A program made the translations under genes and the position numbers. This document shows, in pieces, positions 1-13,400 of a stretch of 64,000 bases of DNA. Position 1 is the first letter of the stretch, and every line of letters starts with the position of its first letter. The DNA lies in assembly GCF_963576615.1 (NCBI RefSeq), contig NC_088708.1:68778672-68842671 (forward strand). The letters are read 5' to 3'. The stretch comes from Watersipora subatra. Taxonomy: Eukaryota > Bryozoa > Gymnolaemata > Cheilostomatida > Watersiporidae. The notes beneath the pieces are model-generated. The model saw only the letters and a program-made list of their open reading frames with translations. It did no database searches and was not told the origin of the DNA.

Positions 1-1
1 C

Positions 2-121
<120 letters not shown>

Positions 122-1635
122 TGTCATGAGATGGTATAATAGTGGCTGTTGACAGAGGGTATTATTGGGAAATGGACGTACATCAAACCTTACAGAAGTT
201 GGTGCTCAAAGGTGACAGGCAGTGCTTAACATTGCTAGGTTTTACCATGCTAGGGTTGAGCTAGACATTGCTTTCCTTTTCGTGAAACAACGTCGCACAC
301 CACATTGCAAACAGCCTACACCACTCTTGTTCGGTGTATGGGATGTCTTGGGTTAATCACATGATACACCTAATTTTTATATCAAAATGGACACAATATC
401 TAATATTATTAAAGAGAGGACCTGTGTGATGTAATCAAACTAATGCTGTTGTTCAACGCAAACTTCAAAGCAAATGTAGTTTTCATACAAACACTTTCTG
501 TTCTTATGCGTTTCGTCTTTACACTGTTTGAGTCAAATAATTTCTTTTTTAGATTATTGCGAGGCAATTATTAAACTAAATAATACTACAGAATATGCAA
601 ACACATGCAGCCATTGACAGCTACCACTCAATGGAACTTCCACAAATATCCTCTAGTACTATAGCAATAGAACTACATAATTGTGCATTGTAGTGATAGA
701 CATGTTCTTAACGATGCAGTTTTTAATATGCAGTATAATGTTTTCCTTCATTTGGCCAGTGAGGTGCCTTTTCTTTGTTGAGCAAATAATAGAGCTGCAA
801 TTGGAAGTATAGCAAACAATGTGATATGATTGATTTATTAATTGAAAACCAAGCCAAACATTGACAATGCTTCGGCTGATCAGCTTTGTCACAAGAGCAT
901 GCCCATACATCTAGACAGGGCGCTAGCAAACAAACCCCAATCAGCCGCGCATAACATTATTTGACATGCATGACACAACTCTATGGTCTAAACGAATTTA
1001 TAAAAATATAGGGAATTTTCCTATGGTTATTAATTGTACAAAAATATATGTATTAGTATAGAAATAGACAAGTACATGCACTAGAAACATGAGATTACTC
1101 TAGGCTGTCAATAGAACTTATATGTATAAATCAATGCTGCCGAGCTTACTGCAATGTAAACTCCTAAAGGTCAAGAGTTAACGAAAAGGCGACTAACTGG
1201 TGCAAGCAATCGCTAATATACCGTGTGTACACTTAGGAGAGTTGCCAGAGCAGCTATCCTAAGGCTGGATAATGTAAATTGATTTCATACAAAACTCAAA
1301 TATGAATGGAGTTTAACATATAAATATAGTCATCACAGATATAACATAACACTACTTTTACAATCATAATAGCAATGTAGGAACATTTACAATAGAGCAA
1401 TTTGGCAACGTACAAACAGCTTCAAATTAAGGTTAATTTTAGTAAGAAATCAAAATGCCTGAGATCTATGGATTATGGAAAGTATCTTTAACAATGTTAG
1501 TTACACCGGTGGTATGATAACTCCTCTTATGTAAGACTCCACTACGAGGAAGGTAAGTCCATTGACTACAATCATTAGGTAGGTAAGGTGGTACGTGTGG
1601 CCTGATGTCTGCCTGCAATTCAAAAATATCCTGTA
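122..1635. other. Non-coding stretch, presumed 3' UTR and intergenic
   Basis: AT-rich unique-looking sequence. It follows the stop at 121, so its first part may be 3' UTR (an ATTAAA occurs near 405). I see no supported exon, RNA gene or repeat. Confidence 0.4.
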
Positions 1636-1990
1636 CAATAGAATAATGAGAAGTGTACATCACAGTGAAGTGTACAGTGGCAAAGGTTCGACACAGAGAA
1701 GTGTACAAAATAATGAAAAGTGCAGAGTAGTGCAAGGTATACAGAGTAGTGAAAAGCGTACAGAATAGTGAGAAGTGTACAGAATAGTGAAAAGTGTACC
1801 AAGTAATGAGAAATATACAAAGTAGAAATGTACAAAGTAATGAAATTTTAAAGAATAGTGAGAATTGTACAGAATAAGGAAAACTGTACATAGTAGAAGT
1901 GTAGACTGGTGTATGGAATAGTAAAGTGTACAAAGCAGTGAGAAGTTTACAAAATTATGAAAAATGTAGCGTAGCGAGAAGTCTATAGAC
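1636..1990. repeat. Degenerate ~19-21 bp tandem repeat
   Basis: Repeats of the type GTACAGAATAGTGARAAGT run through this stretch with many substitutions and small indels. It abuts the cleaner 27-bp array to the right and shares the GTGTAC core, so it may be an older edge of the same expansion. Antisense frames here are repeat by-products. Confidence 0.7.
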
Positions 1991-3468
1991 TAGAGAGAGG
2001 TATATGTAGTACGAGGTATGGACATGTACGGTGGTGTACGGGGTATGTACATGTATAGTGGTGTACGGGGTATGTACATGTATGAAGTAGTATGAGGTAT
2101 GTACACGTATGGTGGTGTACGAGGTATGGACATGTACGGTGGTGTATGGGGTATGTACATGTATGAAGTAGTATGAGGTATGTACACGTATGGTGGTGTA
2201 CGAGGTATGGACATGTACGGTGGTGTACGGGGTATGTACATGTATGGTGGTGTACGAGGTATGTACATGTATGGTGGTGTACGAGGTATGGACATGTATG
2301 GTGGTGTACGGGGTATGTACATGTATGGTGGTGTACGAGGTATGTACATGTATGGTGGTGTACGGGGTATGTACATGTATGGTGGTGTACGAGGTATGGA
2401 CATGTATGGTGGTGTACGGGGTATGTACATGTACGGTGGTGTACGGGGTATGTACATGTATGGTGGTGTACGAGGTATGTACATGTATGGTGGTGTACGA
2501 GGTATGGACATGTACGGTGGTGTACGGGGTATGTACATGTATGAAGTAGTATGAGGTATGTACATGTATGAAGTAGTACAAGGTATGTACATGTATGGTG
2601 GTGTATGAGGTATGTACATGTATAATGGTGGTGTATGAGGTATGTACATGTATGGTGGTGTACGAGGTATGTACATGTATGGTGGTGTACGAAGTATGTA
2701 CATGTATGGTGGTGTACGAGGTATGTACATGTATGGAGTAGTACGAGGTATGCACATGTATGGTGGTGTACGAGGTATGTACATGTATGAAGTAGTACGA
2801 GGTATGTACACGTATGGTGGTGTACGAGGTATGTACATGTATGGTGGTGTACGAGGTATGTACATGTATGGTGGTGTACGAAGTATGTACATGTATGGTG
2901 GTGTACGAGGTATGTACATGTATGGAGTAGTACGAGGTATGTACATGTATGGTGGTGTACGAGGTATGTACATGTATGAAGTAGTACGAGGTATGTACAC
3001 GTATGGTGGTGTACGAGGTATGTACATGTATGGTGGTGTACGAGGTATGTACATGTATGGTGGTGTACGAGGTATGTACATGTATGAAGTAGTATGAGGT
3101 ATGTACATGTATGGAGTAGTACAAGGTATGTACATGCATGGTGGTGTATGAGGGATGTACATGTATAATGGTGGTGTATGAGGTATGTACATGTATGGTG
3201 GTGTACGAAGTATGTACATGTATGGTGGTGTATGAGGTATGTACATGTATGAAGTAGTACGAGGTATGTACACGTATGGTGGTGTACGAGGTATGTACAT
3301 GTATGGTGGTGTACGAGGTATGTACATGTATAATGGTGGTGTATGAGGTATGTACATGTATGGTGGTGTACGAGGTATGTACGTGTATGGTGGTGTACGA
3401 GGTATGTACATGTATGGTGGTGTACGAGGTATGTACATGTATAATGGGGGTGTACGAGGTATGTACAG
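1991..3468. repeat. 27-bp minisatellite, about 55 copies
   Basis: The unit is a 27-bp sequence built around GGTATGTACATGTATGG and GGTGTACGA. Variants include GAAGTAGTA in place of GGTGGTGTA, and 30-bp units with an extra TAA. Because 27 is a multiple of three and the unit has no stop in several frames, open frames of up to 509 codons appear on the - strand and shorter ones on the + strand; none looks like a gene. On the + strand almost every unit carries AG followed by GTATGT or GTACGT, which resembles a 5' splice site. Confidence 0.95.
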
Positions 3469-3479
3469 ACTGAATTAAA

Positions 3480-4512
3480 CACATTATCTAACGCAGATAC
3501 ATCATCTAATGATGTGAGGCACCCTCAGACAAGAGGTACAAATCATCAGAGAAAGCTAATATAGATACAGTCAGATAGGTTGAGTTACGCACAGCCCTGT
3601 TATTGCAGCTACATATCTCTAACCATGAATAATGGTGATTAAACTTGGCACATTCAGGCAGAAAATGACTAATGTGGTGAAAAATACCGGCCAAACATTG
3701 GTGCATGGGTGGTGACTGATGATTCATTGCATCATTAACCTTACAAACCTACGCGTATGTAGTGCAGTGATGGGCAATACAAAAATGTTGACCACTTATT
3801 TTTTCCAATTATCATTCCGTTGCACTCTACTACACAGACACCTAATGGCAGATTTGTAAATTAGAATTTTAAACCCCAATTGAGGTAACTTCTAACAAGC
3901 ATCCCGTGGAGGGCATTAGATTCAATACCTTCAAATAAACTAACTACACGCCACATCAACTCTCTGAAAATGCTTTGAGGGAATACAAAGGTTTGCATTG
4001 GTTCCAATCATGCGCCTGATAAGACGGCACGCTTTTGTGAACAATTGTTCATCTATTCTCCAAAACTTGAATCAAATGTGGCTTACAGCCAACTCTATGA
4101 ATACCCAACAGTTTCCTCTCCGCTCACTTCTAGCCATCAGAACAGGACTTCGGTGGTAGAAAGCAAAGTTTTCAAACCGGCAATGGTGAATATATACAGA
4201 CAGAACTGAGTCTGTTCTGGCACCTGAAGTTTTGAAATGGTCTTAATACATTCCGCTCCATCAGGAAATAGAAAGTGAATAACTCGAAGACTCAGCCTGA
4301 ACTCGAGTACACCAGCATATCACTTCAATCATATGTACTTTATTAATACAAAAGCCAATACCGAGAAGTAGGTCGTAAATGAAATGATTCATGCTCCTGA
4401 GGATAAGGAGTCGTGGGTGCTGAACAAGAAGAGGCTGGTGAAGAGGAACCATCCAGAGTGGCGTCAAAAGATTATATACAGTTCCCTATGTAAGATTCGT
4501 TACTAGGCTTAC
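3480..4512. other. Downstream region or intron of the ARL6IP6-like gene; no exon found
   Basis: The exon at 4513-4648 ends in a clear donor, so this stretch should start with an intron. I searched the - strand here for the expected short C-terminal exon of the ARL6IP6 family and found no convincing match. No repeat array is present. Confidence 0.4.
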
Positions 4513-6690
4513 CTATAGGCGGTGGGTGAAAGAGGAGAAGGAGGCATCACACCTGGTTTGCTGCTATCAAAATATGCGATGTTGTAGGAAAATGCCATAA
4601 TAAAAAGTGCAGTGAGCCCGAGGTAAAGCCTGTGGCCCCACCATGAGTCTGAAACAAATAAAAGAGTAATAGTAGCCATCATTGTAAAACTGCTCTTAAG
4701 CTCACTTCATATTGACACCTCTCATAGAATTACCTAAATGCTTTCAGTGAAAAGCAAAATTCCAAAAGCAAAAATCTATTTATACTTGATCTTTATCTTC
4801 ATGCCAGCTACATGTACTGTACGGAATGTGATAGCGAGCTAATCATATTAGCACTATTAGCACGCACCAGGGTCATCTGTTTATACAGAGCTAATCTAAC
4901 CATGGACACTTTCAAGTGGTGCTACGGTTACAAGATGGCTGAAAACCAATTCAACACGGATGGATAGATAGGTTAATACAAATCAATGCCTAGAAGTACT
5001 GATGAACCTACTGAACCTACTGAAGTAAATTGTCATTAGCCTGTGACACATTTCCATTACCACACTTCCACACATCACATCATCTTTGAAAATTTTGCCT
5101 TATTCCAAACTTGCTCATTTCTGTATTTGTATTACAAGTTTTCAAATACTGCATAAACTATGCCCTGAATATTTGTATTTATCCTTACCCTAATATGACA
5201 AACATTGTTTTCTATTTCGTGACACTAATATATAATACATCCACCATCATATGTTTCAGTTTATGAACTTTCTGTTACTATAACCTTCAATTCACTATCT
5301 TGACTCCGCAATACTATTAGATTACAAACTTTTAAAATACTTTTATTCAACTCATTTAATAATTTCCGATTTCTGTCTTTTTATTCTGGAATGTAATGGC
5401 AAACATCATTTTGTTAGTGATTACCAATATTATACATGCATACAGTGCATACCATGCAGAAGTATAAACTGAAATCGTAATGACTTTTCAAGTTGAGAAC
5501 AAATACGCATGCCTATTTTAGCAAGTTACAAAAAGACAAATCCCTCAACTGTTCTGATATTTGGAAATTATATGTAAGGGGTCCCACTGTATAAAAGCGT
5601 CTCAGCCGATGTTTTACCTTAAAATAGTTTAAAGAGATTTTTAGCAGATGCTTGTTTTCTATTATACAGTCACAAATATTCTGCTTATATATGTATTAAT
5701 AATAACTTTTTATTATGGCGTTTATTGCATTCTATTGATTGACACATTACTATGGCCGGCTATCTCAACTAAAGAAATATTATATTCTTGTTTACGCGTT
5801 TATCTTTCTTTCACTGTCCACAAAACGGGTGACATTTCCATCACTTTTACAGATGGTAAAGCATTCTGTTCATTTACATAAACCATTAACTTTTAAAATA
5901 CACTAAAACAACCACTTCTTCTGCAAGGTTTTTTTCAAATCGCTACTAAGGAAATGATGCCCAACTTTACGATTACCACAGCCTAAAAAAACAGAAACCA
6001 TTTTACCTACTCAACAGGTACTAGATGGAATGAAATTATTTTACACAAATCTTTTCACATATTTTTGTTGTGAATCACAAGAGAGGAAGGCTGAGTAGTT
6101 TTAAGTTTAACTAGGCAAAATAATTTTTCAGAATAAATGAGCAAATCAGAAAAATGTTACCAGTCTTTCTGTTTCTATATCATCCACAAGTTGACAAACA
6201 TGATCTAACACCTGGAGGACAGTCTGTGATTACCAGGTTTAATACTTTGTCAATTAACATATTGCCTGCAAGCAGCAGGTATAATAAATGCAATGACAAT
6301 GTTTGACTTACAGAAAGTGATGATCAACGAGTAGCAGACGAGTGTAACGAACATGAACAGCAGCGAGTCCCATAACCACGTAAAACTATATCGTTCTTTT
6401 ACGTCATAAGGTATGGCAGTGTCTGTGCTTGTACACATTCCATCCGAGGAATGCTGTGTATACGATGTATGAGTGATGGCATCGCTTTGGGCACTGTATG
6501 AGTTTTTATTCACTAGAATTCCTCCATTTAATGTCGAAGGAGTGACTTTGTCGGGTGGCGAATTGTTTGGTGTCACACATTTGGATGGCCAGTCATCTTC
6601 ATCGTACTCCAGCACTCTTCTTGCATCTGTCCCCTTTTTGAAACGAACGGCATGGCGCCGAACACTAGTACCATTGCGCGTCAACACCAT
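4513..6690 (-). CDS. ARL6IP6: ARL6IP6-like two-transmembrane protein, partial (two exons)
   Basis: Two exons on the - strand: 6690-6312 (126 codons + 1 base, donor GTAAGT) and 4648-4513 (acceptor TTTGTTTCAG, donor GTAAGC). The phases agree (1, then 2). The start ATG at 6690 sits in a strong GCCATGG context; a possible acceptor at 6715 suggests a 5' UTR exon boundary. The N-terminal ~100 residues are polar and Ser/Thr-rich. A membrane segment (LLFMFVTLVCYSLIITF) crosses to the exon end, a second follows in exon 2 (LYLGLTALFIMAFSYNIAYF), and then YFDSSKPGVMPPSPLSP. That last motif closely resembles the conserved C-terminal region of ARL6IP6, an endomembrane/nuclear-envelope protein named for binding the small GTPase ARL6. 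The final ~25-30 residues of the family are not found, so the model is partial. A Helitron lies about 75 bp upstream of the start codon. Confidence 0.72.
4649..6311 (-). other. Intron of the ARL6IP6-like gene
   Basis: 1,663-bp GT-AG phase-1 intron between the two recognised exons. AT-rich with no visible repeat array, transposon end or additional exon. Confidence 0.65.
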
Positions 6691-6764
6691 GGCATTGCAG
6701 CTCGCTTCTGAAACCTTCACAAACAAAAATAAGTTTACCACACAAATACACAAAAAATTACTTC

Positions 6765-7267
6765 TCTATAAATCTCAAAGTTTGTATGTATGTGTACTTT
6801 GGTTTGTCCAGTTATACTATTAAAATCTTGGAATGAAAAACTCGCAGCGTGCTATATTTGAACTCACAGATATTGCAACCGGAGATAGTAACAGCGAGTT
6901 TTAAACGCATTTAACCACTGAGCTATACAGCCCTTCACATTCTATCACTTGTATCATATACCGTATACTGTATGCTCGCGCTAAATGTGCACTTTTGATT
7001 ATTAACTAATATTACCTTTTGCATTTATTATTTTTTGAAATTGTTTAAAAACTAATTTTTGGTACTATTATATATATTTTTAATTTGTAATTTTTAAATG
7101 TGCCATTTCAATTTCAAATGGGCGATTACATTTCTATGTCCAATTTTTCGTAAGGTTCGATTGCTAAATCTGGTAACTGGAATGGTAACTGTTGTTATAT
7201 GTGAAATAATAATAAATTTTCTGTGCTAAGACTTTTATTACCCGGGCAACAACGAGCATTCTGCTAA
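6765..7267. mobile_element. Short non-autonomous Helitron
   Basis: The left end matches the start of the longer Helitron at 20274 (CTATAAATCTCA, then the shared block around 6815-6890). The right end has CCCGGGCAAC followed within about 25 bp by the CTAA terminus and a T. Internal blocks are also shared with the 20-kb copy (ATTTGTAATTTTNAAATGTG). There is no Rep/helicase coding. A tRNA-like module lies inside. The exact left base is uncertain by a few bases. Confidence 0.7.
6846..6933 (-). repeat. tRNA-like module inside the Helitron (SINE-type head)
   Basis: Read on the - strand there is an A-box-like TAGCTCAGTGG followed about 60 bases later by a B-box-like GAGTTCAAAT. The intervening arms are too degenerate for a functional tRNA. 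The same module occurs, more decayed, at the same place in the 20-kb Helitron copy. Confidence 0.6.
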
Positions 7268-8543
7268 TTTTATTATAAGCCCAGTGTAATGTCTTCATGT
7301 TACCTAGAAAAGCACGTAAACCCTGTTGTGATCTAGAAGAGCAGTCAAACCCTGCTAAAGGTCTGCTGTTTCTTAAGAAGAGGTTTCTTCAATAGTTCAC
7401 ACGACTTCTCACATGGCTGATACGGAGACAGATTTTTTTAAACAAAAAAGTTGGGAAAAATCACTAGCATTTTTGTACATGGGTATTTTAATTTTTTTCA
7501 TAAATGAAACCTCAAGCAGGTAAGAAAAACCAATTGAATAAGACTATTTCTAACATGACAACTGAGAACTAGTCAGAACAACAAGTAAAAACTTTCTTGC
7601 TGTTGCAGAAAAATCTTCAGCTGTTCTGTTAGAAGCTCTAAAGTTGTGTGTAGATTAGCCAACAGTCTGATGTTAAATTGCAGGTGAGTTTGGTGCGAAC
7701 CATTTTGCAATGTAAGTGAATACAGCAGTCGACAATACAAAGAATAATCTGTCTATGATATACTTTTTCTTCATTCTTTTTGGCTGTAGGAGCGTGGAAC
7801 TCAATGCAATAATTTTTGTACACTTGTAGGCAAAAGATGTACAGCTTTATTTTACTGCAGTCTGACAAAATGAAGTTGTTATAGGAGAGCTATGACTCCA
7901 TTTCAGAGTGACAGTTACTATGAACTTATGTTTTAGACTTTTTTTTGTAGACATTTGCTTAATTTTTTTCAAATCGGCCACTTCAAGTGATTCATGAACA
8001 AGATACTACTGGAGAACATGTTTTAAAGTTAAGCTAATCCTTCTTTGTGTAAAATGAAAACAGACCTACTGGCTGTTGGAGTCTTTCCTAATACTTCATC
8101 GTCATAGCATAATCGTCCGATAATGAAACATGAACAAATTGAACATTAACTGAGTATTCGACAAATTTCTGGTTGATCAATAATGCAAGTTGCTCCGAAT
8201 GATCGCATCTTTGCTAGAATCTCTTCGACTATTGACTTGTACACACTCTGCTTTACATCTTATTATTACAACAGAGTAAGCCTTGGTGTTCCTAAATTAC
8301 TATAAATGTGCAAAATGACTACAAGCCTATTATTGCTGAAGGTGCTAGCAGTGTTGTTTGGTAAATATTAATCGCCACTATATCGGGTGTTAGATTCAAT
8401 GTTTGGGTCGATTGACGTTTCCTGAGACAAATTTTTAGAAAATGTTCTGTTTTGTTATTTCTTTGGTTTAAACAAATATAAGTTAATTACTAAGGCAAAA
8501 ATTTTGCTTAGCATGATAAGGGATACTTTGTGTTGCTGTAGAA
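7268..8543. other. Intergenic; nothing supported
   Basis: AT-rich sequence with scattered short open frames. A short approximate duplication (CTAGAAAAGCA / CTAGAAGAGCA with AAACCCTG) occurs near 7303-7350. No gene recognised. Confidence 0.4.
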
Positions 8544-9004
8544 CAGTGGTTCCTAAATGGTGGGGAATTCCCCTAAGGGGGGAAATTGTCATTTTCAGGG
8601 GGAATTCCTTATTTATAAATGGCCTTTATTTATAAATTTTGCTGATACATTGTATTTGCAAAGCTGTGCATAATAGTTACATGCTGCATATTGTTGTTTG
8701 TTGTTAATAAACTGGGTGTTTATTACATTGTGTACTATCTTGTGATTTATAGTTTCATCATACTTTCTATAACTTTGGGGATTTTTCACTTCCTTGTCAC
8801 CAATATGATGCTGACCAGACCTTTATAAAGATAGTTAAACTACTAAATGCTGTGATACTTAATATTTTGTGCTGGGGAATGCAGAAATGACAAAATATGA
8901 AGAATTATGCAGATTGAAAACAAAACTAAGCCTGGTAGAATAGGGAAATAGCGTTTTTGTAGTCTGGAAAGGAGGAAACTAGCGAACCTAATTGGGAGCC
9001 CCTG
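8544..9004. mobile_element. hAT-type MITE with 8-bp target duplication
   Basis: The left terminus CAGTGGTTCCTAAATGGTGG and the right terminus (reverse complement CAGGGGCTCCCAATTAGGTT) are of the hAT type. The element is 461 bp. It is flanked by identical 8-bp copies of CTGTAGAA at 8536-8543 and 9005-9012, which is the hallmark of hAT insertion. It has no transposase frame. Confidence 0.88.
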
Positions 9005-9012
9005 CTGTAGAA

Positions 9013-10470
9013 GAACCTTAACATATAATTGCCGAGATTTTCCAGAAGCTTAAGTCGTCTCTGTTTATGAGAATCGCAGACTTCTATAGAATCAGCAAAG
9101 CTCTCGCATCGGATGAATATACGCAAAATAATTTGGTGATATGTTGGAGTTTCAAGGCTTATTTGATCAAAGCTTCACTACTAGCATTTGAGCTATGGAA
9201 GTTAAAGCCGAGCTATATGCAAGACTAATAATACTAATTCCAAAACATGAATATGCATGGAGTAAATGATTGAAGAACTTCCTAAAGCGGAGAGAAAATC
9301 TACAAACAAACTGAAATAACTGTTAGATGGCTACATACAATTCTTTGATTAAACATCACATTATCCTATTACAAGCAGTTACAAGGTTGAAACACCATCT
9401 CAAAACATATATGCATCGATTGAAGTGGCTATAAGTGCTACCAACAGACCAGCAACAGTCACTTCAACGTGAGATCAATGATATACAGCCCCCACCAATG
9501 ATATACAGCCCATGGGGGGCTGTATATCATTGGTGAGGTATATTAAAAATTGTCGACACTAACCTACAATAATAAACGAAGCATAAATCCATGAAAATAA
9601 AGTTTAAAAATCCGTGTAGTCTCTAAAACAAATGACAAAAGATGAGTCGAATCAAACGCTTTGTAAAAACTACAATAGTGACAAAATTCTAATTCAATTC
9701 GACGTTGTGCATTTAATGAGTGTAGCAATGGTCAGGCATACGCAAACGTTTTAACAGTTTGCAAGTAATAGATGTAGATTTTTCTGTAAATACTACATTA
9801 ATAAACTCTTTTGTCAGCGCAAATTTTGTCGGAGGAGATACTACAATACATTTTTGATTAGTTGTGATAGGTTGACATTTTACTATACAATATAAATTTG
9901 CAAGTACCTATATAAATACTGCAAAAATTTAGTAGAAACCAGCAAATAATGTAAAAGCTTTTGAAAAGATTAAACAATAAGTTATATGAACACAAATACC
10001 TGCTGCTGATTGTTTATAAATAATCCATTTTATAGCGGTGCATAGCTTAGCCAACTAGAAAAGATGGGTGTGAGAAGCGATCTAAACATAAAATAACCCG
10101 GGAGAATGGTTTTTGTATCTCATTTACCAGATGTTTTTATTCATGTACGAGTAATCATAATTTCGTGCTCAAGTAACGGAGGCTATTATTTTTAGCGGCG
10201 TTAATTAAACCGATCTATAACGCCTCTAAACTGCTAATTAAATGTGTTTTTTTGCGTTAAAAATTTTAAAATTTTGATAATTTAAATTTTTTTAATAAAA
10301 AAAAAAAAAAAATATAAAAAAAAGAATTACACTCAAATGGAGAGTAAGATGCCGATTCATACTTGCTGTGCAGATGCTAGTTCCCTATACAGTTACAACA
10401 TTCAGCTTGTTTATTTACAGATGATACCTTTTAATTATGTTTAATGCGTTCAGTCGACTGATACATTATT
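9013..10470. other. Intergenic / presumed MFSD14 promoter region
   Basis: AT-rich. It contains a hairpin near 9498-9534 and an A-rich run at about 10285-10323. The stretch just before 10471 should hold the MFSD14 5' UTR and promoter, but no motif is clear enough to mark. Confidence 0.4.
9498..9534. repeat. Perfect hairpin with a neighbouring partial copy
   Basis: Arms of CAATGATATACAGCCC pair with GGGGCTGTATATCATTG across a short ATGG-containing loop. Half of the arm is repeated just upstream (9477-9497), which looks like template-switching or fold-back duplication. Confidence 0.8.
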
Positions 10471-13400
10471 ATGGGCAGTAAGAAAAGCAAAAGAGTCGTT
10501 GGTAGTGTATTGCGAGGACGCAAAGGAGATGATAATTCTATATTATACGTAAGCAGGTTATATATTTTCACACCTTTTGGCCAAAAACAAAGGGATGTTC
10601 GAGGGGATGTCGAGTGTGAAGATGTTTAGTGTCTCTGATTTAACCGGAGAGATTTGTACATGTATATATGTCAATAGATAAATATATATTGAAGAATAAA
10701 AAAATAGATAAAAGTAAAAAATAAACAAAAAAGGCTCTTGACACTGAGTTTTCACGTCTTTTTGCCTTTAGGGGCTCTCAGTGAGAACAATCTGATATAT
10801 ATGAGCCATTTTTGTTGTGGTAATTAATAGTCATATTTTACAATATGTTTTCCACAAGGTACCACAGCAAGTAAACTAACTAAAAGAAGTGTTCAACAAA
10901 AAAATTTAAAAAAACGCAAAGAAACTATAGTCTAAACTAAATAACTAGTGAATAGTCTAGCTAATATATATAATAATGTTGGAACTGAATGCATAAAATA
11001 TGTAAAACGCAAGTTTGAGGTTTGATATGAGTATTGCTTAAACAAAAAGTGGACAAATAAAAGCTCTGAAAATAATTATATATATCTATGACAACAAATT
11101 TCTAGTTACGAAAACGTGTAATATAAAAATGTTAAAATAGGTAAGGCTATATGGTGAATGGTATTATTGGTCAGAGGATAGTAGGTGTAGTTTGAGTTTT
11201 GCTTTAAAAGATTGCAGAGGAAAAGTTCTTAAATGAGTGCAGAGGTTATTAAATGAATTTAGCAGGTTACTGTTGAGTTTGTTGTGGTTTATGGCACTAG
11301 GTAATTTAAATCTGGTCCTGGTTTTGTGACCATGGTTTACGGTTTGAAAGCTATAGCTGAGATATTTAAGGCAGTTATCGTGGAGTATTGAATGAGCAGT
11401 GAGGCAGGTAAAGTACAGGCTAATGTTATTTGTTAGTGAAGATCTATTTGTTTGAAATACTACTACTACATTCGATTACTAATTAACAGAACGACTGATT
11501 GTTATCTGTTTGAAATACTACTACTACATTCGATTACTAATTAACAGAATGACTGATTGTTATCTGGAATTGGAATTTTAAAACATCTATTCAATAATTT
11601 TAGTGTGGCACGCTTTATCGACATTCATACAGCTTTTCGGTAGTAAATGATCTCGGTAATAGCTCACTTTATGAAATTCACAATCACAGCTTAGGCCTAT
11701 CTCTAAAAAAAATAATGAACTTTTCAAACGTTTGACAACAGATTTTGTTTATATATATAAGAATTATTTAGTATTTGTCGATCGATTTTATCTCACCTCT
11801 CAAGTTTGTCAAGGCTAAGTTCTACTGATTGGCTTGCATTGAGTGTAGGCACTCTGGTAGTAGGTTGCATATCCAGAATCTTAATCACACATGCAACTCA
11901 AATATTCAAGTATCTGATAGGCTTGTTAAGTTTTGGAGAAACATCTAATGTATCGTTAAAGGTTACCGCTCATGGCATACACTCTTCATAAGATTGCGTT
12001 TATGCTTGTACACTGGCAAACTGTAAAACAAACTGCAATGCGTATTTCAGCTATGAAGTTTTTATAGTTGTTTTATGTTTTGCTGTACTTCAATACCAAT
12101 TCATAACTATCAAACTAAATTGTTGTAAAATCAAAGAGAAACGTTGTACAAAAGCTATGAGTTCGTGTTATATATTATACATATATATATAATATGTAAG
12201 TAATTTCAAACATTATGTTAAAGTGTCACAGCTTACTTCTTCATGTAGGTTGGCTTGCATTAGAAAAGTAATTGATGACAGCAACATGCTATTGGAGCAA
12301 TTTGTTTGCAGCTTTGGAGGTGATAGCACAATAATTTTGCTCTATGCAACTATGCGCCATAACTGTTCATGGGCATTCAATCTATTGGGCATGCATTTCA
12401 TTGGATAAAGGATGGGTGTATTTTTATACCCTAATACTGTGCTTTAAAAAAGATAAAATTACTGTTAAACTTCACATTGAGCGCCACCTTTATTTAAATG
12501 CTACCTCTAACAGAACACCACTATGTAGCAAGGGTTAAAAAGATACAGCGCCACCCTTTAGTTGAATGCCACCTCTAATGGACCACCCTTTTGACATTCA
12601 TTATGATTGGTCTTCACGAACCCATAATAGAGAGCGATCAGTAGAACATCCACAAAATAGCACTAATATTGATGAGGTTACATCAATATAAAATAATTCT
12701 TTCACCATTGATGTAGTGGTTGCCATGGTTTTAGGGACGGTGTGCCTGAGGATGATCGTCACGATCATCAAAACTACAATCTGATTTGATATCACCAATT
12801 TCTAATTCCGATCAATCGTCTTCGGGTTCATCCATAAGGTAGTTTACAACCTGATCTGAAAACTAAAAACATTTAATGAATGATGATAATACTCTTCAAA
12901 CACGTAACAACTGCTCGTTCGAAGTAATAACAGCCATTGTTATGACGTATCAAAGTCTATTTTCTAACTCGAAAGTTTTTCGGTTTTTTCAAAATTTTAA
13001 AAGCAGCACCATCGAAATAAGTAATAACTGTACCTGTCTATTATTATTATGTTTTACTCAAAGTACATGTAGGTCTCTGTTCAACTCAGTCTGATATTTC
13101 GACATATGAAAAACCGGTTAGCAGAAATACTGAGGCCGATGGCATTAATGTCGCTCTGCCTTGGAGAAAGTGTAAAATATAGGTGACATTAGCATCGACT
13201 CGCTCGTAAAAAGGTTAAATTTATTTTTCTAAATATTTGACAAGCTAATCGAAAAATAAGGCGCCACTCTCTATTTGAACATCATCTTTAATAGAACAGC
13301 ACTATAGGGGGAAGATTGAAACATACAGCACCATGGTGCTCAAATAGACGTTTTATGGTATTTCTACCACAGAAAGAGATGAAAAGGTGTGAAGGCTGTA

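Noticed and set aside
1955-3484. 509-, 499- and 482-codon - strand open frames
   Set aside because: All three frames are open because the 27-bp unit is a multiple of three without stops. Composition is pure repeat and no start or splice context supports a gene.
6473-6823. 116-codon + strand frame opposite the ARL6IP6-like exon
   Set aside because: It is antisense to an exon with good splice sites and family motifs on the - strand.
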